A stretch of 64,000 nt of DNA from Rosa chinensis (GCF_002994745.2 NC_037093.1:47472384-47536383); one strand, 5' to 3'. Counted from the first letter of the stretch, positions 1-13,700 are shown. Numbers and translations: made by a program. Notes: a model not told the origin generated them from the sequence alone.

Positions 1-1769
1 TGTTGAAGTAAGCCTCTAATTTACAAATTTTTTTTCCTAAATATGCATTGTTTTTTGTCACTTAGCCGATCTCATGCATCGTAATAGTGAAAACTCTCAA
101 TGAATCAAATATTTGATCACAGAAACTGCCTAAATAACATGACGATAAATATGAGGCCAGCCTCAACTCTAGCATATATGCTAATGGAATATCCGAATTG
201 CAGTAAAATCTTCCAACATTGTATATACCAAACCCTTAGCATGATACAACTGGAGTTTGTATTGAGCTCGGCTTGTTTTTGGCTTGTTCGAGTGTGTAAG
301 CAAGCAAAGACTGAATTTTGAATGCTATGCATGTTGGCTGGTGAACAACTCGTATTTTATGATTCTTAGTCACAAGACAGTTCAACTTAAGCATGAGTTC
401 AGCTCATTCGTCCAAGATGTTAATGGGATATTGTGAATATCAAATATTCTATGATTCTATTTTTTTCACTTTGTGTTAGTGTTGCCAAAGCTTGAAGCTC
501 AAGTTTAGCTATATATCTTAGGCTCTACTTGTCAAAATGAGCTAAGTTGAGCCAAGCTTAACTCTAGAACAACAAACAAGCAACCTGAGCCAAGCAAAGA
601 AATATATTGAAGTTAAATTTGAATCAATTAGTTGAACTCAAATCTAATCAAGCCAAATTTGAGCACCAAATGCTCCCTTGGTATGCTCCTCTGCAGAAGT
701 AGCTTGGATAACAAGTTCTGTAAAGCAAACCCCTCAAGAGAAAAATTTCTAAAGTTACAAAGGACCACATCTTTAAATTTCTTTCTAAGATTCTAGTCAT
801 CCTACTGTAAAACACAAAACTAGAACTCATATGTTAAATTATTAGAAAATGAGTGTGAAGATGTTGTTTATCGCAGACTGATACAATATACAACAATTAC
901 CTTGGAAACCAACTAGTACATCTGTTATATATAGAGCAAACATGCAGACACCATCTCACAAGTCGATCATAGAGAGAAGTCTTAACTAGTAGCTAGACTA
1001 TGACAATGGAGGGTATGATGCATTCCGATATGAAAGCTAGAATTGATATATGGCACCCTGCAAAGTATCAGTTTATTGGCAACTTAACATTGTCTGAAAA
1101 TGACATAACCAGTGGTACCCTGGTGCTTAATCTACCCTAGTCCTTATGCGACATAGATATTAACTATGCTCCGAACCAAGCTATTCCAATTGGCTCTTAT
1201 CACCCCGGCTTCCTGATGATTTTTCGACTCTTGTGAGGTATCAAGACCTCATGTATGGTTTAACAAGTGGCTGCAGGTCAAGAATGGTGCAAGGTGAGAC
1301 TTTACAGGTCGGCGATGATGTGGTGCAGCTAAGGTCCTTTGAAGAGTTTAACAACTCTCTACACTTAACTATATCGATCTCTTCAAATAATTGTTGGTGC
1401 TCTCTTGTATTTCTATCAATTTCAAGCAATCAGCATCCTACTTAATGCTGCTGATTACCGGTCTATTTCATAACGAACTGGTAAAATCAATTGGGGTTAT
1501 CAATCCATAAATGAATTACCAATTATTCCTAGTTATGATCATCAGAATAACCTAATACCACACCAGAATAGAATTTAAGTCATGATCGTGCATTATCTAG
1601 GTTTAAAACCCACAATAGCCCTCCCAACAAATACATACCATAACGAACAAAACCTCCATGCAGACGCCAATGTACATCATTCCCAAAATGATCATCTCTC
1701 CACTATTAATAGGGCTAGCCTCAATGCAAAGCTCCACAGAGCAAAAGACGAAGAGTGGAATAGAGAAAG
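1..1769. other. gene-poor upstream region
   Basis: No convincing gene is seen: only short AT-rich open frames without recognisable domains. About 250-665 is rich in GAGCTC/CAAGC/GCTTG words in both orientations, which looks like a decayed foldback or hAT-type MITE, but no target duplication could be placed. The last 150 bases are presumably promoter and 5' UTR of the following small secreted protein gene. Confidence 0.5.
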
Positions 1770-2147
1770 ATGAAAACAGTTGCTATGGAGAAAGCAAAGG
1801 CATTGCTCATTGTCACACTACTCCTTGTGACATTTCTGGTGGGTTCTAAAGCTGCAGGAAGGGAGCTGAAACCGAAAGAGGAGGTCTATACCCCTCAATG
1901 GTTCTGGGGATGGGGATTTCCTTGGTGGGGGCTCGGACATGGATTTGGGTGGGGATTTCATCCTTGGCTCGGTGGCTTAAACCATAGGCTTAAGGACACT
2001 CCACATGGCTATGGTGGGAAAGGTGACATTCCTTATGATCATAACAAAGGCAATGGCAAAGGCGATGGCGATGGCAATGGCGAGAAAGGTGACATTCCTG
2101 ATCATGGAGGCGATGGTCAAAATGGAGATGGTGGCAAGTATCCATAG
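1770..2147 (+). CDS. small secreted Gly/Trp-rich protein
   Basis: A single-exon frame of 125 codons. The first Met starts a hydrophobic signal peptide (about residues 10-28, LLIVTLLLVTFLVGS) with a likely cleavage just after Ala-Ala-Gly. The mature protein opens with a charged stretch, then a Trp/Gly/Phe-rich block (about 43-70, repeated WGWGF/PWWGLG) and an acidic Gly-Asp-Lys tail in which KGDIP occurs twice. This layout fits plant secreted glycine-rich proteins of cell wall or apoplast. A second Met at residue 6 could also start translation and would keep the signal peptide. No enzymatic domain is visible. The secretory and Gly-rich nature is seen directly; a wall or stress role is inference. 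Confidence 0.72.
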   Translation: MKTVAMEKAKALLIVTLLLVTFLVGSKAAGRELKPKEEVYTPQWFWGWGFPWWGLGHGFGWGFHPWLGGLNHRLKDTPHGYGGKGDIPYDHNKGNGKGDGDGNGEKGDIPDHGGDGQNGDGGKYP

Positions 2148-2780
2148 TCACATAGACCAGGTTCAGTGGTGTCAACTGAAGTATAATACTACTGCCTAAA
2201 TAATGAGACCATGTAATGGTTCAGTTATCAAAAAAATGGTGCTTTAGTTATTTCACTTATTCTCTCTGCTCTATATCTGTCTCTTTGGTTCCACGATGAG
2301 ATATGTAGTGCATAGTGTACGATCCAAGTAGTTTTGTTGCTTGCTGGAGTAAGCTATTCAAAACTTTTCGAGTAAACACTGCAACAGCATCAAACATAAT
2401 ATTGGATTTCTTTTTAATATGGATTGGATTGAATTTTTGTTCTTACAGTCCAACAAAACGAACATGTATCAGCACCTGCTTGAATAATTTATTCGACGAA
2501 GATTTTGGGGCCATTCTCATAAAGCAATGAGATATTCGAATATCCCAGTTACAGTACGAGAAATTTTTAAGTTGTATATCAAATCCTCCTTTTCTACCAT
2601 AAATCATTATCAGTTTTCATCTTTTTGCGCTGTCCGGATCCTCATTTTGTATCTTAGAAGGCTTAGATCATAGATTTCAACGTTTATTATCTTTTCTATT
2701 GTTTGCTAAATCATCATTCTTCGACTATTATAATTGTCAACATTCCAAACCCAGGAACCACATGGATAATCCGTCGTTAA

Positions 2781-2826
2781 TACATGGTTTTGGCAGGGGA
2801 CTACCAATCCTGCCAAAACCAATGTA
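2781..2826. repeat. short perfect inverted repeat (hairpin)
   Basis: GGTTTTGGCAGG (2786-2797) pairs perfectly with CCTGCCAAAACC (2809-2820) around an 11-base loop. Flanking TACAT/ATGTA extends the stem with one bulge. It may be the core of a very small MITE or an RNA hairpin. Confidence 0.6.
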
Positions 2827-3537
2827 AAGCCTAGGTTTAGGCCTTTAGTGTCTAAGGTTGTCTATCAGCATGAAACAGCAAGTTCGTTGCTTGTTCTTGC
2901 TTGTGAGAGACAATTCAAGCTTGAGCGGCTGGCTCTTGGCTTGTTTTGTTACAAGCAAGGTCAAGCTCGAGCTCTCATGGACGTATCACACACATAAGTG
3001 TGCACAATTCGTATAGTAAGCTCAAGTTACAGAAAGAGGACAAAGAAGCCTGCTCAATCCAGCTTGAAGCCTTGAATACAACCAGTTAACACTAGGGTCT
3101 AAATCACCCCTATGTTTAGCAGAAGTTATATAGAACCCTATCAACAGAAAAATTAAGTTGCAAGGGTCTACAAATTTGAACTTTCCTGTTCACGTTTTTT
3201 ACTAAATGCAACTGAAAAATAAATTCAGACAAGAAAATTTAAGCATGAAAGTATATTTCTCTTGATTGCTCCAAAAGCTAGTTCCACTAACATCTCAGCT
3301 AATCATAACATCAGATTGTACCATGTAATGTAATACAAAATGACAGGGTATTCAGGTAAATAGGGAATACCCCACTAATCATAAAGCACTTCCATACAAA
3401 ACCCCACTGTTGTCACTAGGCCTAACAAACTGCACATGTTTCCGACAATTCATCCCAAGTATGAAATATCAGTTCTGAAGACCTGGCACAACAATTCTTC
3501 CGGTCCTCCATCCCCAGAAAGCACTTGACATAACCCT

Positions 3538-3538
<1 letters not shown>

Positions 3539-3567
<29 letters not shown>
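3539..3567. repeat. (GA)n microsatellite
   Basis: Uninterrupted GA dinucleotide run of about 29 bases just downstream of the RING gene. Confidence 0.9.
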
Positions 3568-3568
<1 letters not shown>

Positions 3569-3734
3569 ATTTATCAGTACTTTAAGAATGATCAAAACAT
3601 CCATACAACCATAATAGTCAAATAATTAAAAGAACTCCTAGCAACTATTATTTCTTATCTTCAGGCCAGAAAAATGTATACATAAGGTAAATATGCCACT
3701 TACATGATCAATCATAGAGGCATGAGTTGCAGAC

Positions 3735-5924
3735 TCAGGAGGAAGTAGGAAGGAATACCCTAATGAGCTCTTTCGCAGTTACTTTTCTCCGACAGGTAGG
3801 GCATTTTCCCTGTGCAGTTATCGCAGCCTTAATGCACTTCTTACAGAAAATGTGACCACATTTTGTTGACATCTCCTCAGCCAACGGAGTCATGCAAATG
3901 GGACAGGTAAAGGTGGGCTCCTTTGGCGGTGGCGGCGGTGGCGGCGGCGGCGGCAGTGGTGGCTGCATAGCCCGCTCATTCTGTAAATAAAAGTATTTGA
4001 GATGAGCACCCACCAATTAGACATATGCACAAGAAACAAAGATGACGCTTCAATTTCAAAAGACACTTATTGTAGGAAAGTCATAAATCAAGTTCATGAT
4101 CAGTCAAAGCATTTCACAAATGTAGAGCAGAGATACATACGACAACCACTCTCAAGATAAACGGTCAGTTGATGTAAGCATGACCAGTGGGACAAACATC
4201 AACATATATCAAAGGTTCACAGCATGTTGCTAACAGTTGATCAAAATCATTAATGCATCTTCATTATCAAAGTGACAAGCCATTAATATGTACTCACCAA
4301 CACACACAAATGAAAAATAAAATGAAATAATATAAAAAATGAAGACATGGTTAGGCAAGCACCGACATGGGGAAACATCATTTCAGGATCAGTAGAGTCC
4401 TCTTTGAGGATATGCTTTAGTTAACTACTTGTGAAATGGCTTTGAGACTCACGTCTCTGTTATTTAGGCTAGAGTAACCATGCTTTAGGTTGTAAAACTA
4501 ATTTCATCTATGAATAATTCACTGCAAATTCAACATTGGCCAATTTGACCTACCATTTCATCATGCCTTGTGAGTGCGCACTTAGATGCAAGAAACAAAG
4601 TATATGGTGGACAGAGTTTAATATCTATTTGATTTTTGGCCAAGTATAGCATTAACCTAGCATGTTAAATCTGGATGCAACTTATGAAAATGCAGGAGGC
4701 AGGATTCAAATCAACAACAACAACAAAACGTGCGAAAAAGAAAAAAGTTTGAAATTAAGTTTACATCATTCAAAAGTATATTTGCACTTCAAGAACAAAA
4801 TGTGACTCGGCATATAAAGACAGAAATATGTCTTCACCAAAACCAGATGATCAGTGCATTTGCAACAAAACATAAAAGATGAAACTACCTTACAAGACTT
4901 TTAGGCAGACAAGATGAAGATGAGGAATTACAATGATTACCTTTGAATTGGAGTTGCTATTGCCATCCAAGTTTATGTAAAGTTCGCAATTAATGATTGT
5001 TTGATTTGGCTCAACTCTTCTGCGCTTTTGACGAGTGACCCTAGGCAGTTCTGCAATGAAGATGTAAGAAATGCAAAGTAGAAATATGTTAAGAAACAAA
5101 CTGACTACACAAGGCATATAACACAAATAGCAATATGGGGAAACTAAAACGTGTCACTGACAATGTCTAGCTCAAATGTGAGAAGCTTTTGTAGCAACCA
5201 ACTACCGATTCTTCTTTAGAACAATAATAAATAAAAAATAATAAAAGAGGAAGATAAAGTGTCAGCTTGTACAGGATAGTTCAGGACAAATTTGGAGACT
5301 GAAACATTTCTAAACACCTTATCCTACTAATTTTTGTCTATAATTTTATCCTATGTAGTAAAAAAGTAGTGATAAAAAAAGCCAAGTGAAAACATTCATC
5401 TTATCCACACTAATCACTTGACATTACAGAGCTTGAACTACCAAATAAATAAACATGCTTCACAAAAGAAAACACTATAGAGACCCAGAAGTTCTGCTGT
5501 AATGAAACAATTAGAAGTTGTATCATAGAACAGAACTTAATTACCTGATTCCAAATCAACCACAGGCCTCCTTCGGTTCCTTCTGGAGTTGTTTTCAGCC
5601 TGATATAAATATCACAATATTAGAGCTTTATTTTAACGTATATCAAGTGTGCAGAGATACCCACAACAAAGAAATACATAAAATTAAATTAAAACATACT
5701 TCAGCAATAGCCCTGGGGGAAGATATGACAACATCATCATCAATAGCCTCAAGATCAATCACCAATGGGGGCTGGCTAGGTCTCTCAACCTGAGGTAACA
5801 CCTGAGCTGAAGTTCCCTCTTGATTCCGATTCTCACCAGGTGGTGTACTATTGAGATCTAATTCATTCTTCCTTCGCCTGAGACCAGTTCTTGCAGAAGG
5901 GCCCCTTGCCATCCGAGTGCTCAT
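3735..5924 (-). CDS. RING-type E3 ubiquitin ligase, likely SUMO-targeted (RNF4/SLX8-like)
   Basis: Four coding exons read on the minus strand: 5924-5700, 5599-5545, 5050-4941 and 3980-3735. All introns are GT-AG, and together they give 211 residues. The C-terminal exon holds a proline run (11 prolines in 13 residues) and a C3HC4 RING (CPIC..CGHIFCKKC..CPTC), which binds two zincs and an E2. The N-terminal half is basic and carries hydrophobic-acidic patches (PLVIDLEAIDDD near residues 49-60 and PVVDLES near 87-93) that look like SUMO-interacting motifs. That combination is typical of SUMO-targeted ubiquitin ligases acting in the nucleus. A 5' UTR intron is likely (donor near 6741, acceptor near 5929). 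The RING is certain; SUMO targeting is inferred from the motifs. Confidence 0.82.
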
Positions 5925-7750
5925 GCTATGTATGTAAATCTCTTATCCAAGATGAAGCTCCAAAAGTTTAAGACCTAAATTTGTTCAACAGTAATCATTC
6001 TTATCAAACATGTGCTCCACTTTGTCCAAAACCAATAAAAGATAATATGACTTGACCAGTAATAACTCAAAGTTTGCAAAATCAAGCAATACTAGACATG
6101 AGAAAAGTCAAACTCACAAAGATAAGCTTCCTATTTCCTGCAACTCTCTCATCAAACAATAGATTTGATCATGATCCACTGTTTGTTTTCACTTCCCTTT
6201 GCTTTAACCTACCAAATAAGTTGGTGATTCTCTTTCACACCTCCAAATCAACTAAATCAACATGACAAATCAAATTACGCTATATAAAGCTCAGTGCAAT
6301 GTTAAACACCATCAAGTCCTGAACTGAAAATCCTAGTTGCTTGCAATTCACAGTCTGATCACTACAAACCTCACAGCATTTCAGTCTGTGGCTAGAAAGG
6401 TCTACTTATCTTCTCTAAAACCCAAACTAAATCGACTCCCCCAAATTTTATAAGCCCATTCAAATCCTCAATGATTCCCAACCTAAAAATTCAAATTCTT
6501 TTTCAAAAAAGTCTCGATTTTTTAAATCTAACCTGCTAAAGAATCGTCGAAATAAAGCCAAAATTACAGAATTTGAAGGATTTCACAATTCTTTAAAAAA
6601 AAAAGTTTAAAAATTCAAAAAAAAAAAAAAGCGTCGCAGAGAGAAACCCTAGGCAATTAATAGGCAGAGCAAGCAGAAGGAAGAGGATCAAATCCAGGAT
6701 CGAATTGAAGAGAAAACGAAGATATAAATGAGAATCGTACCTTGAATCAATCAGAGAGGATGAGAGGGAAGACGGCGAGCGAAGGAGTTCGCCGGAGAGA
6801 AACTGGAAATAATAATAATAATATCAGTGAAATTGATTAAGCCGTTGAAACCGGATAAACGAGAATGAGAATTCGAATTCTTCTCACCCTAAAATATATA
6901 TTTATAGTTTCTTCTTCTCCTTCTTTCCTTTTTTATATCAAAGTCTTTCTCCGCTCCGTCGTTGTCTTCTTCCCTGTTTTGTTTGGTTTTTAAAACAGGC
7001 AAGGAGAAAGAGGAGTGGGAACGCACATGGATCTTTGGGCCACTGTTGCACACGAGCCGATCACGCACCCGACTCGTCCACGTTGTCTATCTCACGTGTG
7101 TGATATAATAATATGGTGCTATTCACAATTCATTTTTCTCTACTCACACACTCCCATTATTTTTTTATTACTTTAATTCAATTTCCTTATAATTATGTTT
7201 TTTTTTTCTTTTTTCTATTTGGCAAGTCAATCATTCTCAAATCTTAAACCCTTATTTTCCCTCAGACACAGAGGACTTCAAAACTCTTTTCGATCCTCTC
7301 TTTTCTTTTTCATCAAAAACTTCTCTAGCATAGTCATTCTATCTCTCTAATATGATGCTTTGAAGTTTAATCATGGTAGAACAAGAAATTTTAGACTCAT
7401 CTTTTGAGAAAATTTTACATTTGATTTGCAATGGAGACATGGAAAAAAAAATTATGAGTTCAGTGATCATTCCAGCCCCTTTGAATCCATTATTCCTGGT
7501 AGGATTTTAACTGAAATTATTTGGTGTATTTGAATCCATTGAGCAACTATAAAACTTTACAACAGCCTAATAATGATGGCCTTATGATTATAAACATGAT
7601 TTTTTCTACTATATTATGCTAGTAGAACATAATTTTGTCCCCACATGAAGATTGCAACTCATTGCATTCAATATTATGTAAAGCATCTCCAAATTTTGTG
7701 TACATCATCAGGTGCAGTTTGGAAGCTTGTGGTTGAAGTGGATAAAACGC
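5925..7750. other. 5' UTR intron, promoter and intergenic DNA of the RING gene
   Basis: From 5929 to about 6740 lies the probable 5' UTR intron of the RING gene. 6741-6900 is probably leader and promoter, with GA/CT-rich stretches. From 6900 to 7750 I see only AT-rich intergenic sequence with pyrimidine tracts and no gene. Confidence 0.45.
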
Positions 7751-8335
7751 TTAAGGCCCACTCTTAACTTCAGTACCCAATTATACAAAACTATCACTTT
7801 GGTACCCCAAGTTTGAAACCGGACTCAAGAATGATACACACCGTCCAAAACGGCATTAGTGTCTTGCCATGTGTCATATTTTGAGGGGTAATTGGGTCAC
7901 TCCATCTTAACCCAAACATTTTTTTTAATATTTTTTTTCCTCTCTCTGTTTCTTATACATAGCAACTTGATCTCTCTCTCTCTCCCCCTCACTATTCACC
8001 TCTCTCTCTCATTCTCTTTTTGCAACCTCCAACTCATCTCACCGAACGATGAGATCAAGGTCATGGATGTGACTCTTCATCTTATGGTTAGAGTGAAGGA
8101 GACACGCCACCCTCACCCATTCATATAATTCCTCTCTCTTTTCTCTCATGACACACCCGATACCCATCAATTATCCATTCCTTTTTCCTCCCTTTTCTAG
8201 TTCAATTTTTCATATAAAATCTCATATTCATTAAGATTTATGATACTTACCATTTGCACCAAATATGACTCAGTCCTTCCATAATCTGATATCAAAACCT
8301 TGTCAAGGTTTATTCCACTGCAACAAATCTGGGCA

Positions 8336-8580
8336 TGAGTGACCAAATCCTAGTGACAAACTTGTAATTGGTCATTAATATAATAGAATTAGTGATCAAC
8401 ATTAGTCACTGGTCACTAAAACAGTTGGCGCAAAAATTTTCAGATTCCCGCCTAATCATTTGACTATTAGTGACCAAATGTATAATTAATAGTGACCAAG
8501 CTAGGTCTGGCCACAACATGTTTGATTACATTTGAACAAATACGTTGTCGTTTTAGGGTTAGTGACCAATTCTTTTGTCT
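8336..8580 (+). repeat. CACTA 5' subterminal repeats
   Basis: Several copies of GTGACCAA, GGTCACTA and AGTGAC in both orientations follow the left TIR. In En/Spm-type elements such arrays are binding sites for the accessory TNPA-like protein. Confidence 0.7.
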
Positions 8581-10792
8581 TTTTTTTTTTCCAATGAATT
8601 TTCAAGCGGCACACTTTTAGAGTAGTTTTGATATATAACTCGCATACCTCGAGGTGAAAGATTCGAAAGCTGGACTCCATCGCGTTCTTCCCTCGGCAAC
8701 AACTCCGACTCCATCAGATTGAATCTTCGCAAGGTTTTAGTCTGTCATTTGTTTCGCTCATCGCTAATTTCTTCATCCTATGATCTATGAGTTTTCATTC
8801 TCTTTTTAATTTCTGGAATTTCAGGAAGGTTAGTGTACAAATCTGAGGACAATTTGAGAACCGGAGAATCACAATCAGCGGTTGCAGATTTTGATAATCT
8901 GAGAACTTTGGTCACTATCAATGGATTCGAAGCTTTGGCACCGAATTTTGATTGCGATTCAGGTACAATTCCATGTAAAATTGTAATCCAAAGCTTTCTT
9001 GTGTGATTCAAGTACGATTCAGATACGATTCGGTTGCTTAGAAAACTATACAGAAGTAAACGAATTTGAAATTTGAACCGCTTGTTGTTTATTTTGCTCT
9101 CAATTAACTTGAAGATTTTGTTTTCCATAGAGATGAGCCAAAAGTGTAATTCCTCTTTGGCAAAATTGGTTATAACTATTCCACAAAATGTACAGGGATT
9201 CCATTTTTGTAGCTTTTGTTTGGTTTTTCTTTGTAGTTTCAAACTTGCATCTGCATAAATTAAAGAACACTTGCATTCGATTAGTTTTTCTTTGTAGCTT
9301 TTGTCTTGCTACATTTTGATTAGTTTTATCATCTGCATTCCAAACACGAAACTAACTCATAATAGTAGACTAAAATGATCATATGGAGTTCTGGAATATT
9401 TATGAACTTCTTGCAATGAAGCAAAGATCTGTAAGTTAGCCAAAAGTGTATCTCATAGTTTAAGTATTATCACTATTTCCTTATCTTGTTTTGTTGAACC
9501 CTGTAGATGTACTGAACTCCGTCGGTCATCGTGTTCTTCCCCCACCTCAGACTCCTTCGATCTTCTCCTCCAACGAATTACTTGATTGTAAGTATCTCTT
9601 TCAGTCATTAAGAGGCTTGTTGAACTGATTTCACTTCATGATTGAGCTATTTGACAATCAATGAAGTCAAGGGTGTATTTCAATAGTGTTTATAAGGTAT
9701 AGCTAACTTACTTTGTGAAACACTAGCTAGGCATCCTAAATGTTTGAGCCAACTAACGTGTATTTCAAGATGTTTCTTTGGGTTATCAAGTTTTCAGAAG
9801 TTCCTGGGTATTCTAGTTACTAGTCCTTAACTGTCAGATGGCATAAATAGATTTATAGCTTACAAATTTAAAAGAGAAATAGTTCTATTGGGTTCCCCAG
9901 GCGTTGGAAAGCTGGAGGTGAAGTTCTGATATCGCTAACCAAACTTAGTTGTGTTCTTCATTTGGTTTTGCAACCTGGGTAGTTTAGAGGGGATAGACTT
10001 GCTAGTGTATTAAAGTGATGTGATCCAATTTGTTTATTTAACCTCATTTTGTAAAGGCTGATTGGTTTTGAATTCTAAAGACATTTAGACGAGACATTAT
10101 ATGCAAAGGTCCATTTTTCACTCTTCTTGCCTCTCTTCCCCTCACTTTCCCCTGTTTTCTGTGATTTTAATGCAGACCACATAGTTGTTGTAAAGCTCTT
10201 AACTTTCTTCTTTTTCATTTGTATTAGGATTTGGAAAAGGCTTTTGTCAAGGTTCGTCCTAAGAACAATTCCAAGAGGAAACCAACACATAAAAGTGCTT
10301 AATCAGGGAAATGGGTTACTTCCGACCTTTGTTATGTGATGGTGAAGCCTCATGCTTGTTCTGAATGTATACTGAGGGTTGTTGTCTAGTTGAGATTTTA
10401 TTCAAGTTGTCAATTACAGTGTAGCCAGTCATCTTTAGGTTAATGTTTGATACCTATAATCTCTTTATTTTTGCAGCAAATAAAGATATGCTAATTTGTC
10501 TAATTTGTGCAGCTTGCAACTATTGAATAGGAGCCAACAAGTCTCAATATCCAGTTTACAAAAGAAGGTAAGACTTCTTTCGTTATTGCTTATTACAAAC
10601 TTTTTAGGGTTATGAAACATATAGATATGCTCTATCTTATATTGAAATATACTAAAACATAGATAGTATTTCTTGGCTAGTATAATCAAAGCAAGGTGGT
10701 CCTTATTTGAATAGTTTTCTATTGATCTTTAGTTTTACAGCTTAGTTTTCTGTCTCTTTTCTGATATTTGCTAGAGTTAGTCTTTATCGTTG
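8581..10792 (+). other. CACTA 5' internal region without recognised gene
   Basis: AT-rich, no domain recognised. Two similar stretches (around 8665-8730 and 9515-9570, both ACTCC..CGTGTTCTTCCC..CTCCGACTCC-like) suggest an old internal duplication or a non-coding leader with introns for the transposase. Confidence 0.4.
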
Positions 10793-13700
10793 ATGGATAG
10801 GAGTTGGATCAGTTACGCACTAGGGGAAAGCGAGAATATATCAATGGGGTGAAACAATTCATGAATTTCGCAATTGCCCACAAGAAGCCAGGGTCTGAAT
10901 TAATTCCTTGTCCATGCATGAATTGCAATAATTTTCGTAAATATAGCCCAGACAAAGTTGAGGATCATTTATATGCAAATGGAATGGCTATGTATTACAC
11001 TAAGTGGACAAATCATGGAGAAGAAGACAATGATTTTGAACCGGAAGATGATATCATGGAATTTGAAAATGACGAGGATGTTGATGATGTAGTTGAGATG
11101 TTAAATGAGTTCCAAGCTCATGATGATAGAGATTCTCAAGAACATGTCCCTATCATCGAAGAAAGTAAGTTTAGACGATTGGTGAGCGATGCTGAGCAAG
11201 AGTTGTATCCAGGTTGTCAAAAATTCTCTAAATTATCCTTCATTGTGAAGTTGCTTCATTTGAAGATAATGTTTCGTGGCAGCAACAAGTTCTTTACAGC
11301 ATTGCTTGAGTTAGTCAAGGAGACATTACCTGATGGAAACACATGTCCCAGATCTTATTATGAATCAAAAAAGGTTATTCGTGACTTGGGTCTCAGTTAT
11401 GACAAGATTCATGCATGTAAAAACGATTGTGTACTCTTTTGGGAGAAGTATGAAGATAAATTGGAGTGTCCAGTATGTAATGAGCCTAGGTACTCTTCTA
11501 ATAATGGCAAGAAGAAGGTTCCCCAGAAAATCTTGAGATACTTTCCCTTAACTCCAAGGCTGCAAAGATTATTTATATCAAAGAAAACAGCTGTAGATAT
11601 GAGATGGCACAAGGATAAAAGGCCAAATGATGAGTATATGAGGCATCCTGCTGATTCTCAAGCATGGAAAGATTTTGATCTAAAGCATGAGTCATTTAGT
11701 CATAGATTCTCGCAATGTTCGACTAGGATTATCAACTGATGGTTTTAATCCATTTGGTAATTTGAGTACCTCATATAGCATGTGGCTGGTATTTCTTGTT
11801 CCATACAATCTCCCGCCGTGGAAATATATGAAAGATCCAAACTCTATGATGTTATTGCTTATTCCTGGACCAAGAGCTCCTGGATATGATATTGACATGT
11901 TTCTACAACCGTTAATTAAAGAGTTAAAGGAACTATGGGAGGTTGGGGTTGCTACATATGATGCTGAATCTGGACACAATTTCTTCTAACGAGCTGCATT
12001 ACTATGGACAATAAATGACTTCCCTGCCTATGCGAATTTGTCTTGATGGAGTACCAAAGGAAAAATGGCGTGCCCTACATGCAATGAGCAGACACCGCAT
12101 CAGTGGTTAAACAATTGGCAAAAAACTGTCTATTATGATCATCGTCGTTTTCTGCCACAAGGCCATAGTTTGAGAAAAAATTTGGAGTTCAATGGTAAAG
12201 TTGAGAAGAGAATGAAACCTGCCTTATTATCAGGGGATGATGTGGTTTGCCAATTGACTCATGTCTCACAACCATGTTTTGGAAAGGGGAAGAAGAGAAA
12301 GAGGTTAGCTGATTATTTAAATTGGAAAAAACAAAGTATTTTCTTTGATTTACCCTATTGGCATACACTCAAGTTACGCCACAATCTTGATGTAATGCAT
12401 ATAGAAAAAAATATATGCGACAATCTTTTGGCAACATTGATGGACACTGAAGGCAAGACGAATGATTCATATAAGACTCGTCTTGATATGGAAGAGATGG
12501 GCATCAAGTCTGATTTACACCCCAAATCTATTGATGGTGTAATTAAGTTTATATCAGCATATTATACTTTCAGTACAGATGAGAGAAAATATTTTTGTAA
12601 CTTCTGTAATTGTACAAAACTTCAAGATGGGATGGCTTCAAATATCTCTAATTGCGTGAACATTGCTGATTCCAAGATTTATGGGTTGAAAAGTCATGAT
12701 TGCCACATTATATTGCAGCGGCTTCTTCCTGTTGCCTTGCGTGGGTACTTGTCTAAAGGTGTTCGTGAGGTCATTATCAAACTTTGTTTGTTCTTTAAGG
12801 AGTTGACATCCAAGACTTTGAGATTGGATGTTTTGGAAAGACTAGATAAAGATATTGTCGTAATTTTGTGCAAGCTAGAGTTGAACTTCCCACCTTCATT
12901 TTTTAACATTATGACTCACTTGCCAATTCACCTAGCATACGAGGCAATACTTGCTGGACTAGTACAATATCGTTGGATGTTCCCATTCGAGAGGTAATTT
13001 TTAAAACTATCTATTTATATGAGTATATTAATCATACAAATTCTATTAAATGTTATTTACATTTGTATGCAGAAAAATGCATAATTTAAAGGATTATTGT
13101 AGAAACAAAGCCCATCCTGAATGATCAATTGCTGAAGGTTATTGCGATAGTGAATGCCTCACATTTTGGAGAAATTTTTCTGTGCTACGGTCAAGCCATG
13201 TCAGCATGCTGACATGGTTTGACGAGTTAATAAAATATTGACGAGTGGTATTATTTATTTAAAATGAGATTACACCTCAAAATTAACCAAACTGATAGCC
13301 TCCTTCTTCTTCCCAGAGATCTTAATGTCTTCACATGTCTGTTCATGAACACAACCCAGATCCAAATGTTTTACCCTAAATCATGTATTCCTAACCCTAT
13401 TTTACTGACCGGGTAATTGTGCTCTATTCATAAAAACCACCTTTTTGGCCTCTTAATGGATACAATCACTTCATCGATCTGTTTGTATTTGCTTCCTTCT
13501 TTTTCTTGGTTTTTTCTACCTCTCACTCATCTTGGCATTTGCTAAGTTCATTTTTGTCTCTCTGCAAATAATTAACTTGAAACATCCTCCTTCCACAAAA
13601 GTGCAAAACCCCAAAATCGATTTGAATGTTATTCTATATATGAAATCAATATAAGAATAGAAAATCAGTGAAGATGGTACTTCTGGAGAGTTGGGTTTAG

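Larger units (their letters stand above)
2148..3734. other. intergenic; 3' flank of the Gly-rich gene and of the RING gene
   Basis: No gene recognised. It contains a perfect 12-bp stem hairpin near 2781-2826, a stretch rich in CAAGCTTGAGC-like words at 2870-2990 similar in flavour to 250-665, and a GA microsatellite near 3539. The right end is presumably the 3' UTR of the minus-strand RING gene. Confidence 0.45.

Noticed and set aside
250..665. Foldback-like GAGCTC/CAAGC-rich segment as a defined MITE
   Set aside because: Inverted similarity is patchy and no target duplication could be placed, so it is mentioned only as a possibility.
2781..2840. Hairpin followed by CTAG as a Helitron 3' end
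   Set aside because: The base after CTAG is G rather than T and no matching 5' TC end was found.
8778..9242. 154-codon minus-strand frame in the CACTA left part
   Set aside because: No recognisable domain, AT-rich, opposite in strand to the element's genes; probably chance.
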